6,922 nt of DNA from Syntrophus sp. (in: bacteria). GTDB lineage: Bacteria; Desulfobacterota; Syntrophia; Syntrophales; UBA5619. Both the position numbers and the translations under genes were made by a program. Positions within the stretch are counted from its first letter, which is position 1; the number at the start of each line of letters is the position of its first letter. Below the pieces are notes generated by a model. It did no database searches. It was not told the DNA's origin and saw only the letters and a program-made list of their open reading frames with translations. This document shows, piece by piece, positions 6,341 through 6,922 of this stretch. Location: NCBI GenBank assembly GCA_013824905.1, contig PNOO01000131.1:1-6922 (forward strand), in the 5' to 3' direction.

Positions 6341-6922
6341 ATGAGACCCTATTTTGAGAAGATGGATGACCTGGGGAAGCCGCTTAGGCCTGCCCAGCGG
6401 GAGAGGATGAAGGCGAACATCGCGCAGATCGAGGAAGTGATGAAGGCGGTGGAGGCCGAAGAGGAACGGATCAAAAACGTGGGGATCCCGGCCGATCTGG
6501 TCCACAAGCGGGGAGAGATGACGGTCTGGGAGCGGATCGAGTACCTGGTGGATCCGGGGACCTTCCGGCCGCTGCACACGATCTATGATCCGGAGAGCGA
6601 GGAGTCGGGGAGCACGGGGGTGGTGGACGGCCTGGCCCGCATCGGGGGGAAATGGTGCGTCCTGATCGGGTTCAACAACAAGTGGATCGCCGGGGCGTGG
6701 ATCGCAGGCCAGGCGGACAACAACCTGCGGGTGACGGATATCGCCAAGATCATGAACCTGCCTTTGGTGTGGCTGGTGAACTGCTCGGGGGTGAAGCTGC
6801 CGGAACAGGAGAAGGTGTATGCCAACCGCCGGGGGCAGGGGACCTGCTTTTTCCGCCATGCGGAGCTGGAACAGATGGGGATTCCGGTGATGGCGGGGAT
6901 CTACGGGACGAACCCGGCCGGC
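6341..6922 (+). CDS. gcdA: Glutaconyl-CoA decarboxylase, carboxyltransferase (alpha) subunit, 5' part
   Basis: The frame is open from ATG 6341 to the window edge, giving 194 residues of a protein that is usually about 590 long. It follows Acidaminococcus GcdA closely: an N-terminal GKPLRPAQ segment, KRGEMTVWERIEYLVDPG (56-73), GLARIGGKWCVL (97-108), IAGAWIAGQAD (116-126), VNCSGVKLPEQEKVY (146-160), NRRGQGT (162-168), FFRHAELEQMGIPV and IYGTNPAG at the cut end. GcdA moves CO2 from glutaconyl-CoA to protein-bound biotin, releasing crotonyl-CoA; the membrane subunit GcdB then decarboxylates the biotin while exporting Na+. AAGGAAG at 6331-6337 supports the start. It follows the dehydrogenase by 32 bases, in the same operon. 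GcdB, GcdC and GcdD should lie just downstream if the Na+ pump is complete. Another biotin-dependent carboxyltransferase is possible, but the N-terminal extension and close neighbour favour GcdA. Confidence 0.88.
   Translation, partial: MRPYFEKMDDLGKPLRPAQRERMKANIAQIEEVMKAVEAEEERIKNVGIPADLVHKRGEMTVWERIEYLVDPGTFRPLHTIYDPESEESGSTGVVDGLARIGGKWCVLIGFNNKWIAGAWIAGQADNNLRVTDIAKIMNLPLVWLVNCSGVKLPEQEKVYANRRGQGTCFFRHAELEQMGIPVMAGIYGTNPAG

Noticed and set aside
6319..6344. Tiny frames before gcdA (ATG at 6319 and at 6327), the second ending in TGA that overlaps the gcdA ATG.
   Set aside because: They are three to five codons long, the ribosome binding site is too close, and they arise readily from purine-rich tandem GGAGGA/AAGGAAG sequence.
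6224..6859. Long open frame on the minus strand across the end of the window.
   Set aside because: It is opposite the clear gcdA and dehydrogenase coding frames, is rich in Pro, His and Arg as expected from the complement of GC-rich codons, and resembles no family I recognise.
1..6922. CRISPR arrays, tRNA or rRNA genes, insertion sequences and long direct repeats.
   Set aside because: None seen by reading; the window is almost fully occupied by intact metabolic genes on one strand.

Overview
The window carries one densely packed, plus-strand gene set typical of an anaerobic bacterium that oxidises organic acids. The gene content (four-subunit 2-oxoacid:ferredoxin oxidoreductase, a glutaryl-CoA dehydrogenase of the apparently non-decarboxylating type, and the carboxyltransferase subunit of glutaconyl-CoA decarboxylase) points to a sulfate-reducing or syntrophic member of the Desulfobacterota / Syntrophales type. 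This is inferred from gene content only; there is no rRNA or marker gene here. Base composition is moderately GC-rich, judged by eye.

Layout: (1) 1-239, the 3' end of a transketolase C-terminal subunit gene that starts before the window. (2) 240-424, a 185-base gap with a recognisable promoter and an imperfect dyad that overlaps its -10 region. (3) 425-1198, an IclR-family regulator. (4) 1221-3968, four genes for a 2-oxoacid:ferredoxin oxidoreductase in the order alpha, beta, ferredoxin (delta), gamma, each overlapping the next by four bases (ATGA, TTGA, ATGA). (5) 3969-4083, a 115-base gap with no convincing promoter or terminator. (6) 4084-5133, an Ldh_2-type malate/lactate dehydrogenase family oxidoreductase. 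(7) 5145-6308, an acyl-CoA dehydrogenase best read as glutaryl-CoA dehydrogenase. (8) 6341 to the window end, the 5' third of gcdA, cut by the window edge.

How the genes may work together: the last two genes make a coherent step, glutaryl-CoA to glutaconyl-CoA to crotonyl-CoA, in which decarboxylation would be coupled to sodium export if the membrane and biotin subunits lie downstream. The dehydrogenase has Val-Glu in place of the Tyr-Glu of decarboxylating enzymes, which supports this reading. The upstream dehydrogenase and the ferredoxin oxidoreductase could feed the step: a 2-hydroxy acid (or a cyclic imino acid) would give a 2-oxo acid, and the latter an acyl-CoA plus reduced ferredoxin. 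If the oxo acid is 2-oxoadipate, the product is exactly glutaryl-CoA, giving a complete energy-conserving route to crotonyl-CoA under one IclR regulator. That substrate is a hypothesis; 2-oxoglutarate or branched-chain oxo acids are alternatives. Codon use changes at about 5145, so the glutaryl-CoA module may have joined the cluster separately.
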